A DNA stretch of 64,000 nt from Maribellus sp. YY47. Its GTDB lineage: Bacteria > Bacteroidota > Bacteroidia > Bacteroidales > Prolixibacteraceae. The stretch lies in NCBI RefSeq assembly GCF_023111095.1, contig NZ_JALGYW010000004.1, forward strand, positions 124,001 through 188,000, read 5' to 3'. The position numbers were made by a program, and so were the translations under genes. This document shows, piece by piece, positions 18,232-27,894 of this stretch (positions are counted from its first letter, which is position 1; every line of letters starts with the position of its first letter). The notes under the pieces were generated by a model. It did not search any database. It was not told the DNA's origin and saw only the letters and a program-made list of their open reading frames with translations.

Positions 18232-18900
18232 TTACATTTCTCCTTTTCTAAAGCGGTAACCCGAGAACAACAATGCGATACTTAATAAGATTGTAAGAAC
18301 AGCCAGACTCAGGTTGACCGGCTGGTAGGCTGCGGCCGGGCCGTTTTCGAAATACAAAGGAATTATTGTAGCTGCTGTGAGCACATACAAAAAACGGTAT
18401 TTCCAAACCGGTTCCAAAACAATAAGCGCAAGCAGGTAGTAACCCGCAAAACCCGCCAAAAACCATGGTGCAAGTGAAACAAGAGCCGGAGCAATAATGT
18501 CTGTCGGAAAATAAAAAGCTGCAATTCCGGTAAACAGTAGTGTGAAAACAAGGTAAGCAGCCAGTAAAATAGCGGTGCCGAAACTCATCATGGTAAGAAG
18601 TATCTTGTTTTCGTTCACCGGAAGATGAAAGGTGAGTTTGATGCGTTTGTTCACCGTTTCGGGGAAATACTGGGCAATCGCCACGAGCAGACCACCGGCA
18701 AGGGGAATGAACTGAAGCGATCGGTAAAAATTCAGTTTTTTAAACAGAATCAGGTACCAGTAATTATTGGTCTGGTTAAAGGTGGTGTCGTGTTGCACTT
18801 TCAAAAAAAGATAGCCAACCACCAGTATTCCCAGCAGGGCATAAACGATGGCAAACCATCTGACTTTTAGCCATTCTTTATATATAACTGATTTCCACAT
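18232..18900 (-). CDS. ABC transporter permease
   Basis: 222 residues with about six hydrophobic segments and a cytoplasmic basic start (MWKSVIYKEWLKVRW) typical of ABC-2-type permeases. The sequence INRIKL-like motif (NKRIKLTFHLPVNENKILL) after the second helix resembles the coupling region of these permeases. It lies 4 bp downstream of the ATPase and 1 bp before DUF4857. Substrate unknown; ABC-2 systems of this size are usually exporters or stress-related. Confidence 0.82.
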   Translation of the reverse strand: MWKSVIYKEWLKVRWFAIVYALLGILVVGYLFLKVQHDTTFNQTNNYWYLILFKKLNFYRSLQFIPLAGGLLVAIAQYFPETVNKRIKLTFHLPVNENKILLTMMSFGTAILLAAYLVFTLLFTGIAAFYFPTDIIAPALVSLAPWFLAGFAGYYLLALIVLEPVWKYRFLYVLTAATIIPLYFENGPAAAYQPVNLSLAVLTILLSIALLFSGYRFRKGEM

Positions 18901-18904
18901 CGTG

Positions 18905-19795
18905 CTAATATTTTCCGGTTAAACCAATAAAGGCATCTTCCAATCCCATTTCCACATTTTGAAATGCCTGGTACTTAATCCCGTTTTTTTCCAGGAAACT
19001 CTTTACAAATTCTTCCGATTCGTAAGTGTAAATCTCAAGCTTGTTGTGTACTTTTTCGATGTTCACCACAAAATCCTCGTCTTTCAGGCTGATGGACGGA
19101 TCTTCCAGTTCGAGGTAAAATTGTTTGAAGGAGCGCATAAAGTCGTTCACGTTTTGCTGGGCCAGCACCCGGTTGTAATCCATAATCAATACATCGTCGA
19201 TCAGTCGCTCCATATCCTGGATAATGTGCGAGGTGGTGAAAATGGTTTTCTTTTTGGCCTTAGCATATTCACGCAAATAATCGATAAATAATCGGCGGTA
19301 ACCCGGATCGAGCCCCATCGAAAAATCATCCAGAATCAACAGGTCAGGGTCTTGTGCCAGAATCAAACCCAGCGCCACCTGCGATCGTTGTCCGCACGAC
19401 ATGGTCGAAATTTTTTGTTTGGGTGTAACTTTCAGTTTCGACATCAGTTCCCAGTACGGTTCGGGATTCCAGCTTTCGTAAAAGCCCGAATAGAACTTTT
19501 CGATCTGGTGAATATTCATAAACGCATACTGAATATGGCCCTCGATAAGAAAGCCAATGCGCGCCTTGTTTTGAGGAGTGAGGTGCTGAGTGTTTTCCCC
19601 GTAAATGAGGCACTCGCCGCTGCGTGGCTGCAGAAAACCATTTAAAATATTGATGGTCGTGGTTTTCCCGGCACCATTTTTTCCCAATAATCCCAGTATG
19701 CTTCCTTCTTCTACATGGAAATTCAGGTCTTCATACACCATTTTTTTCCCGTAGTAATGGGTGAGGTTTTTGCATTCTATCGCGTATGAACTCAT
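18905..19795 (-). CDS. ABC transporter ATP-binding protein with atypical motifs
   Basis: 296 residues. Walker A is GKNGAGKTT (38-46) and the switch His is at 190 (TTSH). The signature loop reads MSCGQRSQ (132-139) in place of the usual LSGGQ, and Walker B reads LILDDFSMGLDP (153-164), with Asp instead of the catalytic Glu. The rest of the domain and a C-terminal regulatory segment of about 80 residues look intact. Asp can support slow ATP hydrolysis, so the protein may act more as a switch than as a fast pump (inference). First gene of a three-gene operon with the permease and DUF4857. Confidence 0.85.
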   Translation of the reverse strand: MSSYAIECKNLTHYYGKKMVYEDLNFHVEEGSILGLLGKNGAGKTTTINILNGFLQPRSGECLIYGENTQHLTPQNKARIGFLIEGHIQYAFMNIHQIEKFYSGFYESWNPEPYWELMSKLKVTPKQKISTMSCGQRSQVALGLILAQDPDLLILDDFSMGLDPGYRRLFIDYLREYAKAKKKTIFTTSHIIQDMERLIDDVLIMDYNRVLAQQNVNDFMRSFKQFYLELEDPSISLKDEDFVVNIEKVHNKLEIYTYESEEFVKSFLEKNGIKYQAFQNVEMGLEDAFIGLTGKY

Positions 19796-19990
19796 GTTTT
19801 GTTAATCGTTGATTGCTAGTTGTATGTTTGTTCTGTTTTGTTCCCGGTCAGCTGTCATTTTAGATAAGCGTTTCGTATAGTCGATACCCAAATACAGTTG
19901 CATGGGTTGTTGGTACATTTGGATTATCGTTTAATCATTTCAGGTTGATTTGTCTGCTTTGGTTTTTATTTACAATATATGATATAAGGT

Positions 19991-21556
19991 CTAAAATATA
20001 AATCCAATTTTAGTGGTTAATATATCTTGTTGGGTTCCGAGGTTGGTCGTCTCCCAATGATCAAATCCTATTTTGATAAAGAGCTCGTCGGCAATATCGG
20101 TTTTGGGTAAATTCAATTCACAATTGACCATTAATGAAACCATTACCCAATCAGAAGTATAAAAACTGAAGTCGTTTAAATACACATTTTTATTTTGTTT
20201 TATGGTTGCATCGCTGGCAAGGTTTATTTCGCGCGAAAGATTGTACTTGTATTTTATCTCCATTTCCGGAGCAATACTAAAAGATGGCGCATTGAAATTC
20301 CTGATGAAACTAAAGCCACTTTCAATATTCGAATATTCGGCATTAAACACTTCAGGGATGTAATAGTATTTTTCCCTGTTAATTTTAATGGCAGAGTAGA
20401 CCGACCCTAACCAATTCATTTTTTTTGTTGCCTGAAACCTCAAAAAATCGAAATTAAGCTTTGCTTGATATATCTGCCGGTTAAATTTCAGGTTTTTAGA
20501 AAGCGTAATATATTCGACGAAGTTATCGTCATTTACTGCCTGCTGCTGATTATACTCAATGCCATCTCCATTAAAATAGGAGCCATTAAATGAAAGTTTC
20601 TGAATCGACCGTTGATTTTCTTTTGTAAGTTGCTGATTAAACTCAATTTTGTAGCTTTTCCAATCTCCTCCGGCTGATTTTTTATTATTGTTTTTTCCAT
20701 CACTAAGCTTCTCGAGGCTGTAATTCGCGTTAATCTCGGTGAGCGACTTTAAATTCCTGATGGAAGTTTCAACCTGCATACCACCAGAATAGCTGTTTTG
20801 CGACTGAAACCGATAATAAGCTTGGGCAGTCTCGGAGGAGTAAAATCCTAATCCTTTAAACATAAAGTAGGTCGGATCTGTGTCGTTGGTAACAATTTGT
20901 TTGTATTCAATATCTTCCTTTCTGTTCCGAAATCCCAGGTTTATGCCAAGCTTTGTATTTTGAAGAAAAAAAATTACCGACGGACTTACCGAAAATTCAG
21001 TGACAATATTTTCCGGACGTGGATCTTTCTGTTTGGCAGCTACTCCAACTTTATATTCGGCCAACAATCCCGATGAAATATTTTCAGTTATTTTTTTTGC
21101 GATGCCTCCTGATAGATGAAAGCTTTCTTTGTGGTAATTGGCGCCCGACACTGAGTCTCCGATAATATAGGGAGTTTCTCGGTTAGGATCGAAAACGCCC
21201 ACCCATAAATTCCCATTTTCGTCGCTGTTGCGGTATTCAAATTTTCCGTAGAAATAATTGTCTTTTAAATGCAGGTAGCTCTCCGAAAAGAGAGAATAGT
21301 TTTTTTGGTGTGACGGATTTCTGGTTAGATGGAAATCTCCATCGCTTACCTGATAACCGCCATAAACACGGCCAAGTTTTGATTTTGGATTAAATATTAT
21401 GCCTGAAATGTTATTGCTGTTCAGCCAGGGGTTCTGCAATTCATACAATCTGAATGAATAGATAGAGTGAGTACTATCCTGCGACGTATTTGCCCATACA
21501 TTTCCAGCGAAACATAGGGCCGAGAAAAGCAGGAATATGGTTTTGAACTTTGTCAT
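19991..21556 (-). CDS. DUF6850-family outer-membrane beta-barrel protein
   Basis: 521 residues with a signal peptide (MTKFKTIFLLFSALCFAGNVWA). The mature protein is a series of alternating amphipathic strands rich in Tyr and Phe, ending in a C-terminal aromatic (KIGFIF), the usual signal of an outer-membrane barrel. The start LYELQNPWLNSNNISGI is typical of DUF6850 proteins. There is no plug domain, so it is not itself a TonB receptor. It is last in an operon with a polyferredoxin, a TonB receptor and DUF4876, from which the shared role in uptake is inferred. Confidence 0.75.
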   Translation of the reverse strand: MTKFKTIFLLFSALCFAGNVWANTSQDSTHSIYSFRLYELQNPWLNSNNISGIIFNPKSKLGRVYGGYQVSDGDFHLTRNPSHQKNYSLFSESYLHLKDNYFYGKFEYRNSDENGNLWVGVFDPNRETPYIIGDSVSGANYHKESFHLSGGIAKKITENISSGLLAEYKVGVAAKQKDPRPENIVTEFSVSPSVIFFLQNTKLGINLGFRNRKEDIEYKQIVTNDTDPTYFMFKGLGFYSSETAQAYYRFQSQNSYSGGMQVETSIRNLKSLTEINANYSLEKLSDGKNNNKKSAGGDWKSYKIEFNQQLTKENQRSIQKLSFNGSYFNGDGIEYNQQQAVNDDNFVEYITLSKNLKFNRQIYQAKLNFDFLRFQATKKMNWLGSVYSAIKINREKYYYIPEVFNAEYSNIESGFSFIRNFNAPSFSIAPEMEIKYKYNLSREINLASDATIKQNKNVYLNDFSFYTSDWVMVSLMVNCELNLPKTDIADELFIKIGFDHWETTNLGTQQDILTTKIGFIF

Positions 21557-21573
21557 TCAGGAAAAACAATTGA

Positions 21574-21604
21574 AAATCTGCCTCTGCAATACAGAGGCAG
21601 ATTT
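21574..21604 (-). terminator. Intercistronic hairpin between DUF4876 and DUF6850 genes
   Basis: A perfect 13-bp stem (21574-21586 with 21592-21604) and 5-nt loop, followed on the minus strand by a four-T stretch. It sits inside the operon between two reading frames, so it may act as a partial terminator or an mRNA-stabilising structure setting a lower level of the DUF6850 barrel. Confidence 0.65.
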
Positions 21605-21618
21605 ATCTATCATATAAA

Positions 21619-22839
21619 TTATTGTTCAGCAACGGTTGGATTAACGCCGGGCGTGGGAACTAAATCGTGAAGAAAATCTACGGACGAGTTATTGGTGTCT
21701 TGATATATAACCCTTCCATTAACAATCATTTTTGCTTTTCTTCTAACGGATTTCGAAGAGAACGGTCCCGCTTCAACATAAGTGTATCCGGCATCCAATT
21801 CAGCAGGAAGGCGTTTATAAATCTCTGGCGCATCAAATTTAGCTAATTCAACCGCATCAATTACATAATCCCGGTCAATTAGCATATATTCAGTTGATTG
21901 ACTGCTGCCGGGTTTTATCATAAAATTATTCGCATCCGCCACATAGCTTTCCCAGCTGTTTGGAAATCTGAAAAGCACAATTGCTGGTCCCAAAGTAGAG
22001 ATAACCCAGTCTGCCATTATCGTTGAAGTAGTATAGACCACAGTAAGATTTGGAACCGAAGAAGCATCGAGATCTTTGCCCGAAGACTCAACATAGGTTT
22101 CCCAGTCAGCCGAACTTAGATCAACAGGAGAATTTGGATTTCCATTTTCATCGGTAATGTGGTTAATCCCGTCTTGGGCGATTACAATATTCTGCCCGGG
22201 ATAAACTGGGTGATCGGTTCCGTTTCCCGGCACTATCCAGGTATGGAAAGCTAAGGGCAGACGCTCCATAAGAGAACCATCTTCATTAACCCAAACGGTG
22301 AGTTTGGATGTAGTGGTATGATCCAGTACGGCGAGGCAAAGCCCGTCAGCATAAAGGGTGTCTCCAGAGTTGTTGTAAATTTCAAAAAACTGGTCAGAAC
22401 TGTAAGACTTTCCTTCCGGAGTCTTCGAAGATACATAATAAATTTCCTTGAAAATAAACCCACCTGTATTATCGGCAAGAATCAGGTTCATATCCACCAT
22501 CGATTCCATCAGTAAGCTGTAATTGGAAATGGCTCCGTTGAAGGTATATTCCTGATTGTCATCTCCGGTAACTGAAAACACAGTGTTAAAGTTGTATGTT
22601 CCCTCAACTAATTCAAAAGTAACTGTGCCATTGGGAGTTGCCACAACTGATGTGACTCTCGATGTATTGGTGTTTGTGGCGGTAACTGTCACGTCTCCCG
22701 GGAAATCGGCAGCAGTGAAACCGTCCGGATATACTATTTTTAGGGTCACAAGGTGGCTTGGGGCGATATCATCCTTTCCACAGTTTACTAGGAGTAAACT
22801 CAGCAGAAAGGTAAAAATTAGGCTTCCTTGTTTTTTCAT
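21619..22839 (-). CDS. DUF4876 lipoprotein
   Basis: 406 residues. A lipoprotein signal ends at VNC (Cys20) and the following GKDD acidic stretch fits the Bacteroidota lipoprotein export signal, so surface exposure is likely. Residues about 30-120 look like an Ig/carboxypeptidase-regulatory-like beta domain (LKIVYPDG... VEGTYNFN). The larger C-terminal part (KEIYYVSSKTPEGKSYSSDQFFEIYNNS) belongs to DUF4876, whose start resembles a lamin-tail-like beta fold. Function unknown. It lies 28 bp downstream of the TonB receptor, the place a SusD-like surface partner would occupy. Confidence 0.78.
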   Translation of the reverse strand: MKKQGSLIFTFLLSLLLVNCGKDDIAPSHLVTLKIVYPDGFTAADFPGDVTVTATNTNTSRVTSVVATPNGTVTFELVEGTYNFNTVFSVTGDDNQEYTFNGAISNYSLLMESMVDMNLILADNTGGFIFKEIYYVSSKTPEGKSYSSDQFFEIYNNSGDTLYADGLCLAVLDHTTTSKLTVWVNEDGSLMERLPLAFHTWIVPGNGTDHPVYPGQNIVIAQDGINHITDENGNPNSPVDLSSADWETYVESSGKDLDASSVPNLTVVYTTSTIMADWVISTLGPAIVLFRFPNSWESYVADANNFMIKPGSSQSTEYMLIDRDYVIDAVELAKFDAPEIYKRLPAELDAGYTYVEAGPFSSKSVRRKAKMIVNGRVIYQDTNNSSVDFLHDLVPTPGVNPTVAEQ

Positions 22840-22867
22840 ATCGGTGAAAATTTATTGTTAAAGATAT

Positions 22868-25717
22868 TTATAATTTTAAAATTAATTCAGCTCCAAAATA
22901 GGCTGGCTGGTTCATTCTTTGGTAAATTCCTGTTTTCGACAACTTTACCAACGGTCTTTGATTTAGTAAGTTATTGGCAAAGAACGAAAGGTTGGCATAA
23001 TGGCCAAGTTCTTTGGTTAACTTTAGATTAATCTGCCAGCTAACAGGATAGGATTCCTGATCGAAATAATCACTATCGTATTTGGTTACCATGGTTGAAT
23101 AAGGGGCAACAAACGAATAATCATTTTGCCAGTCATGGTACTGCATGTTCATGTCAAAAAAACCTATTGGATCTATATTCAGCTTTTTCCCATCATTCTT
23201 TTGGCCGTATAAGCGTTCTCCATTTTCTCCTATCGAATATGCCAGCGGATTTCCCTTGTTATCTTCCCAAAATGACTGAGACTTATCCATCCAAATGGTT
23301 TGGAGTGTGAAGGTGAAAATCATTTTCAAATCAGGAATGTGGGTAGTGGTTTTAAAATTGGAGTTAAAGCGTTGCGAAATCAGACCTTTGTTACCGGGAA
23401 GTATACTTGAAAAGGGATAATCACCTCCTTGGTAAGTTGAATATATGTAATCTGAAAATGGAATAACAGAAGAAGTTCTTTTTATAAAAAAATAGGCGCC
23501 GTCGATACTGAAATTTGTTTTAATTTGCTCTAATTGGCCAAAATTAGCCACGTACTCAATCCCTTTTTTATCGACGCTGTAATTATTTTCAGGGATATCA
23601 AAATATTCAAACCTTGTTTTTGATTCGAATCCAAGTATCTGAGGCGCTCCGTTATCGTTATAGATAATTTCTCCGTTTTCAAACACCGGAAAATAGCCTG
23701 GGCCCAAAGTGTGCCATTGTTTGTAATCCATGGTGTAATACTTACGACTCCAATTGAATCCGTTTCTGATTTTTTCTTTGAATCCGGTAACCATTAATTT
23801 TACTCCAAGAATGGAAATGTCGGCGCCCAGCTCCAGCTTATCATTGGTCATTGGTTTTAAATCAGGATTGGAAATTCCATCAAAAACTTTTGAAGTAATA
23901 ACAATTAATTCGGGATAGTAGTTAAAGCTTATTCTATCAAAATACGCTTTGTCGGGATACAGAAATAACATGGCTGGAGTTTTGGAGGTTTTCCCGTAGC
24001 CAAAGTGAAAAGTAAGGTGCTGAACTGTTTTTTCCCGATTAAGTTTGATGATGTTGTAAGCCGTATTTATTCTGGGTTCAATGAAGGTATAACCATTTGT
24101 CGAAAATATTCCTTTGGGAAGCATATTGTTGTAGCGGAGGCCAAACTGTGTTGTTAACCGGGTTTCTCCGATTGGAATTACAAGTTCTTCTTCAACAAAA
24201 AGCGCTAATTTTTTATTGGCTGGAATATCATTAAATGCCCGGGGGCGGGTACTGATGCTACCCAACGGAGGACGTGTCAGATCGTATTGTCGGCCTTTTC
24301 CCTTATTCCCCGAAATACGCCAGTCGAAACCGTAAATCATTTTACTGCTCAGCCTGCCGATTTTCCAGCGTGAGTCCATATTAACGGTGGCAAAATAGTT
24401 ATACGGTTTTCCGTCGATGGTTAATTCGGAGTAATAGCTCGAGGGTAATATGTCAGCTACAAATTCCCCGGAGGAATAAGAGGAGGGGACAGGAGTTGAG
24501 CTGCCTGAATTTAGCCGGTAATTGTAATAGTTTTGTTTCTTAAAACTACCTGAAAAGTTGTAGCTTATGTTTCCCAGCCACCATTTTTGAATCGCCCATT
24601 TCCCATATATTTTAAGGTCTAGGCCTGATTCTCTTTCCCTTTCTTTTTCCAATTGAAGTTGATCGGGATCATTTTTTTCATCATCAATCGTATGGAAGTA
24701 TCCAAATTTAGTATTGATGCTCAATGGTTTATTTTGTTTGAAGAGGGTATTTGAATAACTAAGTTGTCCGGTAATTCTTTTGTAACTTTCTGCTGGTTTC
24801 CTTAGATCGTCATAAGAATGCGTGAAGTCGAAGTCGATGTTTGCAGCTCCCAGATTGTTGCCCGCTAAAAGGAAGCCTTTTGAAATGGCAGCTTGCTTAA
24901 TATTGGGATCGGCTTTTACCTTTGCTTTCAAAGGTGTTTCTCCTGCCTTTGTTTTTACCAAAACTGCACCGGTGGTTAAATCTCCATACTTAACTGAAGG
25001 AATACCTCTGATGACTTCGATGGATTCAATATTGTCGGTTGAAATCTGTCTTAAGTCAACTCCTTGCCCGGCAGTGGAATAGGTTTGTGATGTCCCACCA
25101 CGTGTGGTATTTAAGGTTTGCATATTTGCATCATTATCAACAGGTGTTCCATCAATAATAATAGCTGTACCTAATGCATCGTTGTCTGCCGGATCCTTTT
25201 GAGTATTTATGTCTCTTATTGAGATTTGATTCGTCTGCGACATATCAGGATTAAGCGTTATTTGCCCCGGAATAAGCTGCATTACATCGGCAAGGTTGGT
25301 TGCCTGAACGTGTTCTAATGCAACACCTTCTATTTTCGAAGATGTAGTTAAACCGGTGTTTTCCTTTGCAACAATAATAACTTCGTCCAGGCCCAAAGAA
25401 GTTACCTCTAAATTAATTCTGAAATCATAAATATTAGTTTGCAGGGTAAGCTGAATTTCATATTTCTCATATCCCAGACATGATGCCTGGAGGGTATATT
25501 TTCCTTCGGGGACATTCTCAAAAGTAAATTTACCGTTCATGTCTGAAGTCGTCCACCGGTTCAGTTCCAGAATTTGAAGGGCAACCAGTACTATTTTTTC
25601 CTTTGATTCCTTATTTTCAACTACTCCGGAAAGCTCATAATTCTTCTGGGCCATTGAAATGACAGGTAAATAAAGGAGGATTAGCAGTACAGTTTTACCA
25701 AGAGAAATTCTCATCAT
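22868..25717 (-). CDS. TonB-dependent receptor with CarboxypepD_reg-like domain
   Basis: 949 residues. A signal peptide (to about 23) precedes a carboxypeptidase-regulatory-like beta-sandwich (YELSGVVENKESKEKI to about 110), a TonB box region (LGLDEVIIVAKEN), a plug domain (about 130-260, IESIEVIRGIPSVKYGDLTTGAV) and a 22-strand barrel region ending LILKL. It imports a ligand across the outer membrane using TonB energy. The ligand is not evident; it is not a SusC-type receptor by length or motifs. Its neighbours (polyferredoxin-HMA fusion upstream, DUF4876 and DUF6850 downstream) point to a metal or a metal-containing cofactor (inference). Confidence 0.88.
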   Translation of the reverse strand: MMRISLGKTVLLILLYLPVISMAQKNYELSGVVENKESKEKIVLVALQILELNRWTTSDMNGKFTFENVPEGKYTLQASCLGYEKYEIQLTLQTNIYDFRINLEVTSLGLDEVIIVAKENTGLTTSSKIEGVALEHVQATNLADVMQLIPGQITLNPDMSQTNQISIRDINTQKDPADNDALGTAIIIDGTPVDNDANMQTLNTTRGGTSQTYSTAGQGVDLRQISTDNIESIEVIRGIPSVKYGDLTTGAVLVKTKAGETPLKAKVKADPNIKQAAISKGFLLAGNNLGAANIDFDFTHSYDDLRKPAESYKRITGQLSYSNTLFKQNKPLSINTKFGYFHTIDDEKNDPDQLQLEKERERESGLDLKIYGKWAIQKWWLGNISYNFSGSFKKQNYYNYRLNSGSSTPVPSSYSSGEFVADILPSSYYSELTIDGKPYNYFATVNMDSRWKIGRLSSKMIYGFDWRISGNKGKGRQYDLTRPPLGSISTRPRAFNDIPANKKLALFVEEELVIPIGETRLTTQFGLRYNNMLPKGIFSTNGYTFIEPRINTAYNIIKLNREKTVQHLTFHFGYGKTSKTPAMLFLYPDKAYFDRISFNYYPELIVITSKVFDGISNPDLKPMTNDKLELGADISILGVKLMVTGFKEKIRNGFNWSRKYYTMDYKQWHTLGPGYFPVFENGEIIYNDNGAPQILGFESKTRFEYFDIPENNYSVDKKGIEYVANFGQLEQIKTNFSIDGAYFFIKRTSSVIPFSDYIYSTYQGGDYPFSSILPGNKGLISQRFNSNFKTTTHIPDLKMIFTFTLQTIWMDKSQSFWEDNKGNPLAYSIGENGERLYGQKNDGKKLNIDPIGFFDMNMQYHDWQNDYSFVAPYSTMVTKYDSDYFDQESYPVSWQINLKLTKELGHYANLSFFANNLLNQRPLVKLSKTGIYQRMNQPAYFGAELILKL

Positions 25718-25731
25718 CTGAAATCAGAATT

Positions 25732-27660
25732 TTAATCTTTTGTAATTTCGTCACTAAAGTCAAACATATTAGGCACTTTCCCTGTGTTGCCTGACGAATA
25801 GGTAAGGCTCAAAGAGTCACTCAATAAAGCATTTTCCACGTTTATCGTATTGGTCATCGAATCTACAAATGTAATTACGACTTGTTCCCGGTAACTACTG
25901 TCGAGTTCAGTTTTGAATTCTACAATTCCGTCATCGTTCGACAAATGGCTGACAAGATAAGATATTCTGTTGTACACTGTTGTGTTTTTCCCCAGCGGAA
26001 TTTTGTACGTGTTCAAAACATCGTCGGAGTAGGTGGAGCGATAATTAAAACTCCGTTTATAAGGTATGAAGAGGGAGTTGAGGTATTCACCCTTCGAAAA
26101 CTCAAATAATTCGGGCTTACCAGCTACTTCGTATCCCAGCTTGTATGTGACTTTGTCACCGGTTTGGCTTTCCACGGTTAATGATTTTGATTCGATGATC
26201 GTTACTAAGGAATCGATATTTTCAATTTTGTTCGGAAACAGTATTTTGACCATCACCGGACAATCGAATTCCGAAATCATGCCAACAGCGTTGGTTTTGT
26301 AGTACAACAACAGGTTGAGGTATGAAAAATCCATGTCGTCGAAAAAATTATCGAGTCTGAAGGTGATGCCGTAAACCGTATCGATATCGGAAGAAACAGG
26401 ACGAATGGTTTTCTTTTGCGGGGTAAACATTGCTTCCTGGATTTTTTCTTCGGTCAGGCGGCTGTCGTCGTATAAAAGTTTCACCTTATTGTGTTCCACA
26501 AAAGTTGCCACTCCGTAAATGCCGTCCAATTCTCTCATTTTGTTGGCAAAAGCCATGGAGCTGCCGTAGCATTTAATGTTTTTAAGGCCGGTTTGGGTAA
26601 ATTCTGCCGCGCTACCCAGTTGTTCCGCATTTGCCCAGCGAAGATCGATGGTGGGAACTTCCCATACATTTCCAAGTGTGATGCCCAGCGCCACCAGCGC
26701 CACCAAAGCGATAACCGGCAAGCGTTTTAATTTCGGTCGTTGATTAATGGTGAGCGTTTTCTCTACCGGGCAAACCTCCAGACAATCGCCGCAAAGGTTG
26801 CAGTCAACATTGTTGACCACTTTTAAGCTGGCCACATCGATTGCCTGGTGACATTGATTGCTGCATAGCTTGCAGTTAATACAACTTCCGGTGCTGCGGG
26901 TAATTTTGGCTGCAGGTGTGAACCTGCTTTTTAAACCGCCTATTTCGATAATATAGCCTCCAATACAGGCTATTGCCAGGGGCCAGACATAGCTGATATT
27001 TATTCCTGCCTGCAGCAGTATTATGTATACGAAAAGGAGCGCAATAAAGAAAAGTGAGAATTTAAATAAATTGGAAATTGCTCCGAGCGGACAAAGGTAT
27101 TTGCACCAAAACAGGCGTATAAAGATCGATCCGAATATCACCAAAGCAATGGCGCCAAGGGCATACATCAGCTCAACATCGCTGTTAAAACCTGAAGCCA
27201 GCGCAAAATATGGATCGAATTTTTTACAGAACAGTTCGTTGGATTGAAGGGTATAGTACAAGGTAACAAACAGAAGAATGTATTTTAACGAACGAAGTAT
27301 TTTATCGGCGATTCCTTTAATGGTAAACCGAATTTTGAGTTTGTCGCCAAGCTTCCCCAGTGTCTCGCTAACGGTCCCGATGGGACACACATACGAACAG
27401 AAAAGCTTGCTGAATAGTAAAATCCCTGCAAAGAGGATAACTCCCATAACAATCTGGGCGCTGGTCATGGTACACGACAGAGCCTGGCTCAACAAATAAC
27501 TGCCCAAGGCTTGTAAGCCTCCAAACGGACAGTAAGCTTCAAAATCGGGTGCTGTTATTTTGGTGAATCCGGGCAAAAAAGCGAGGATAAGAATGAAGGC
27601 TAAAATACCCCATTGAACGATCAGGCGAGGCCAGTTTGTATTTTTGGTTGTTGGTTTCAT
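25732..27660 (-). CDS. Membrane polyferredoxin (NapH/NosR/CcoG-like) fused to an HMA-like domain
   Basis: 642 residues. The first about 240 hold six or more membrane helices with CP motifs at YCPFGG (C44), VCPIGT (C92) and LCPLGA (C190), as in NapH/NosR/RdxA proteins. Two [4Fe-4S] ferredoxin motifs follow: C260xxCxxCxxxC and C287xxCxxCxxxCP. After another helix (about 313-333) comes a segment (about 358-420) with the length and pattern of a heavy-metal-associated domain, in which the usual CxxC is reduced to one cysteine (KCYGSS, C364). The last about 220 residues are an unidentified extracytoplasmic domain. Family knowledge implies electron transfer across the inner membrane. It is first in the operon, 14 bp before the TonB receptor. 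Confidence 0.85.
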   Translation of the reverse strand: MKPTTKNTNWPRLIVQWGILAFILILAFLPGFTKITAPDFEAYCPFGGLQALGSYLLSQALSCTMTSAQIVMGVILFAGILLFSKLFCSYVCPIGTVSETLGKLGDKLKIRFTIKGIADKILRSLKYILLFVTLYYTLQSNELFCKKFDPYFALASGFNSDVELMYALGAIALVIFGSIFIRLFWCKYLCPLGAISNLFKFSLFFIALLFVYIILLQAGINISYVWPLAIACIGGYIIEIGGLKSRFTPAAKITRSTGSCINCKLCSNQCHQAIDVASLKVVNNVDCNLCGDCLEVCPVEKTLTINQRPKLKRLPVIALVALVALGITLGNVWEVPTIDLRWANAEQLGSAAEFTQTGLKNIKCYGSSMAFANKMRELDGIYGVATFVEHNKVKLLYDDSRLTEEKIQEAMFTPQKKTIRPVSSDIDTVYGITFRLDNFFDDMDFSYLNLLLYYKTNAVGMISEFDCPVMVKILFPNKIENIDSLVTIIESKSLTVESQTGDKVTYKLGYEVAGKPELFEFSKGEYLNSLFIPYKRSFNYRSTYSDDVLNTYKIPLGKNTTVYNRISYLVSHLSNDDGIVEFKTELDSSYREQVVITFVDSMTNTINVENALLSDSLSLTYSSGNTGKVPNMFDFSDEITKD

Positions 27661-27894
27661 TTTAAGATATGGTGTTGAAGGATTTATCGGTGTTCCAAGT
27701 TCGTTTTTCGTTCGTTTCTTGTGGTTTAGCGAGTAGGAGCAGTGGCGACTTTCTTTAAAATATTAGGATTATGTCAATGATATTTCCGAATTTTTTAAAT
27801 CAGTCTACTACTGCGATTCTATTACATCAATATTTAATGCTGGTAAAGTTTATCTCCGATTCTGGCAGGGGCTCATCTTTTGATGAGTTAACGG

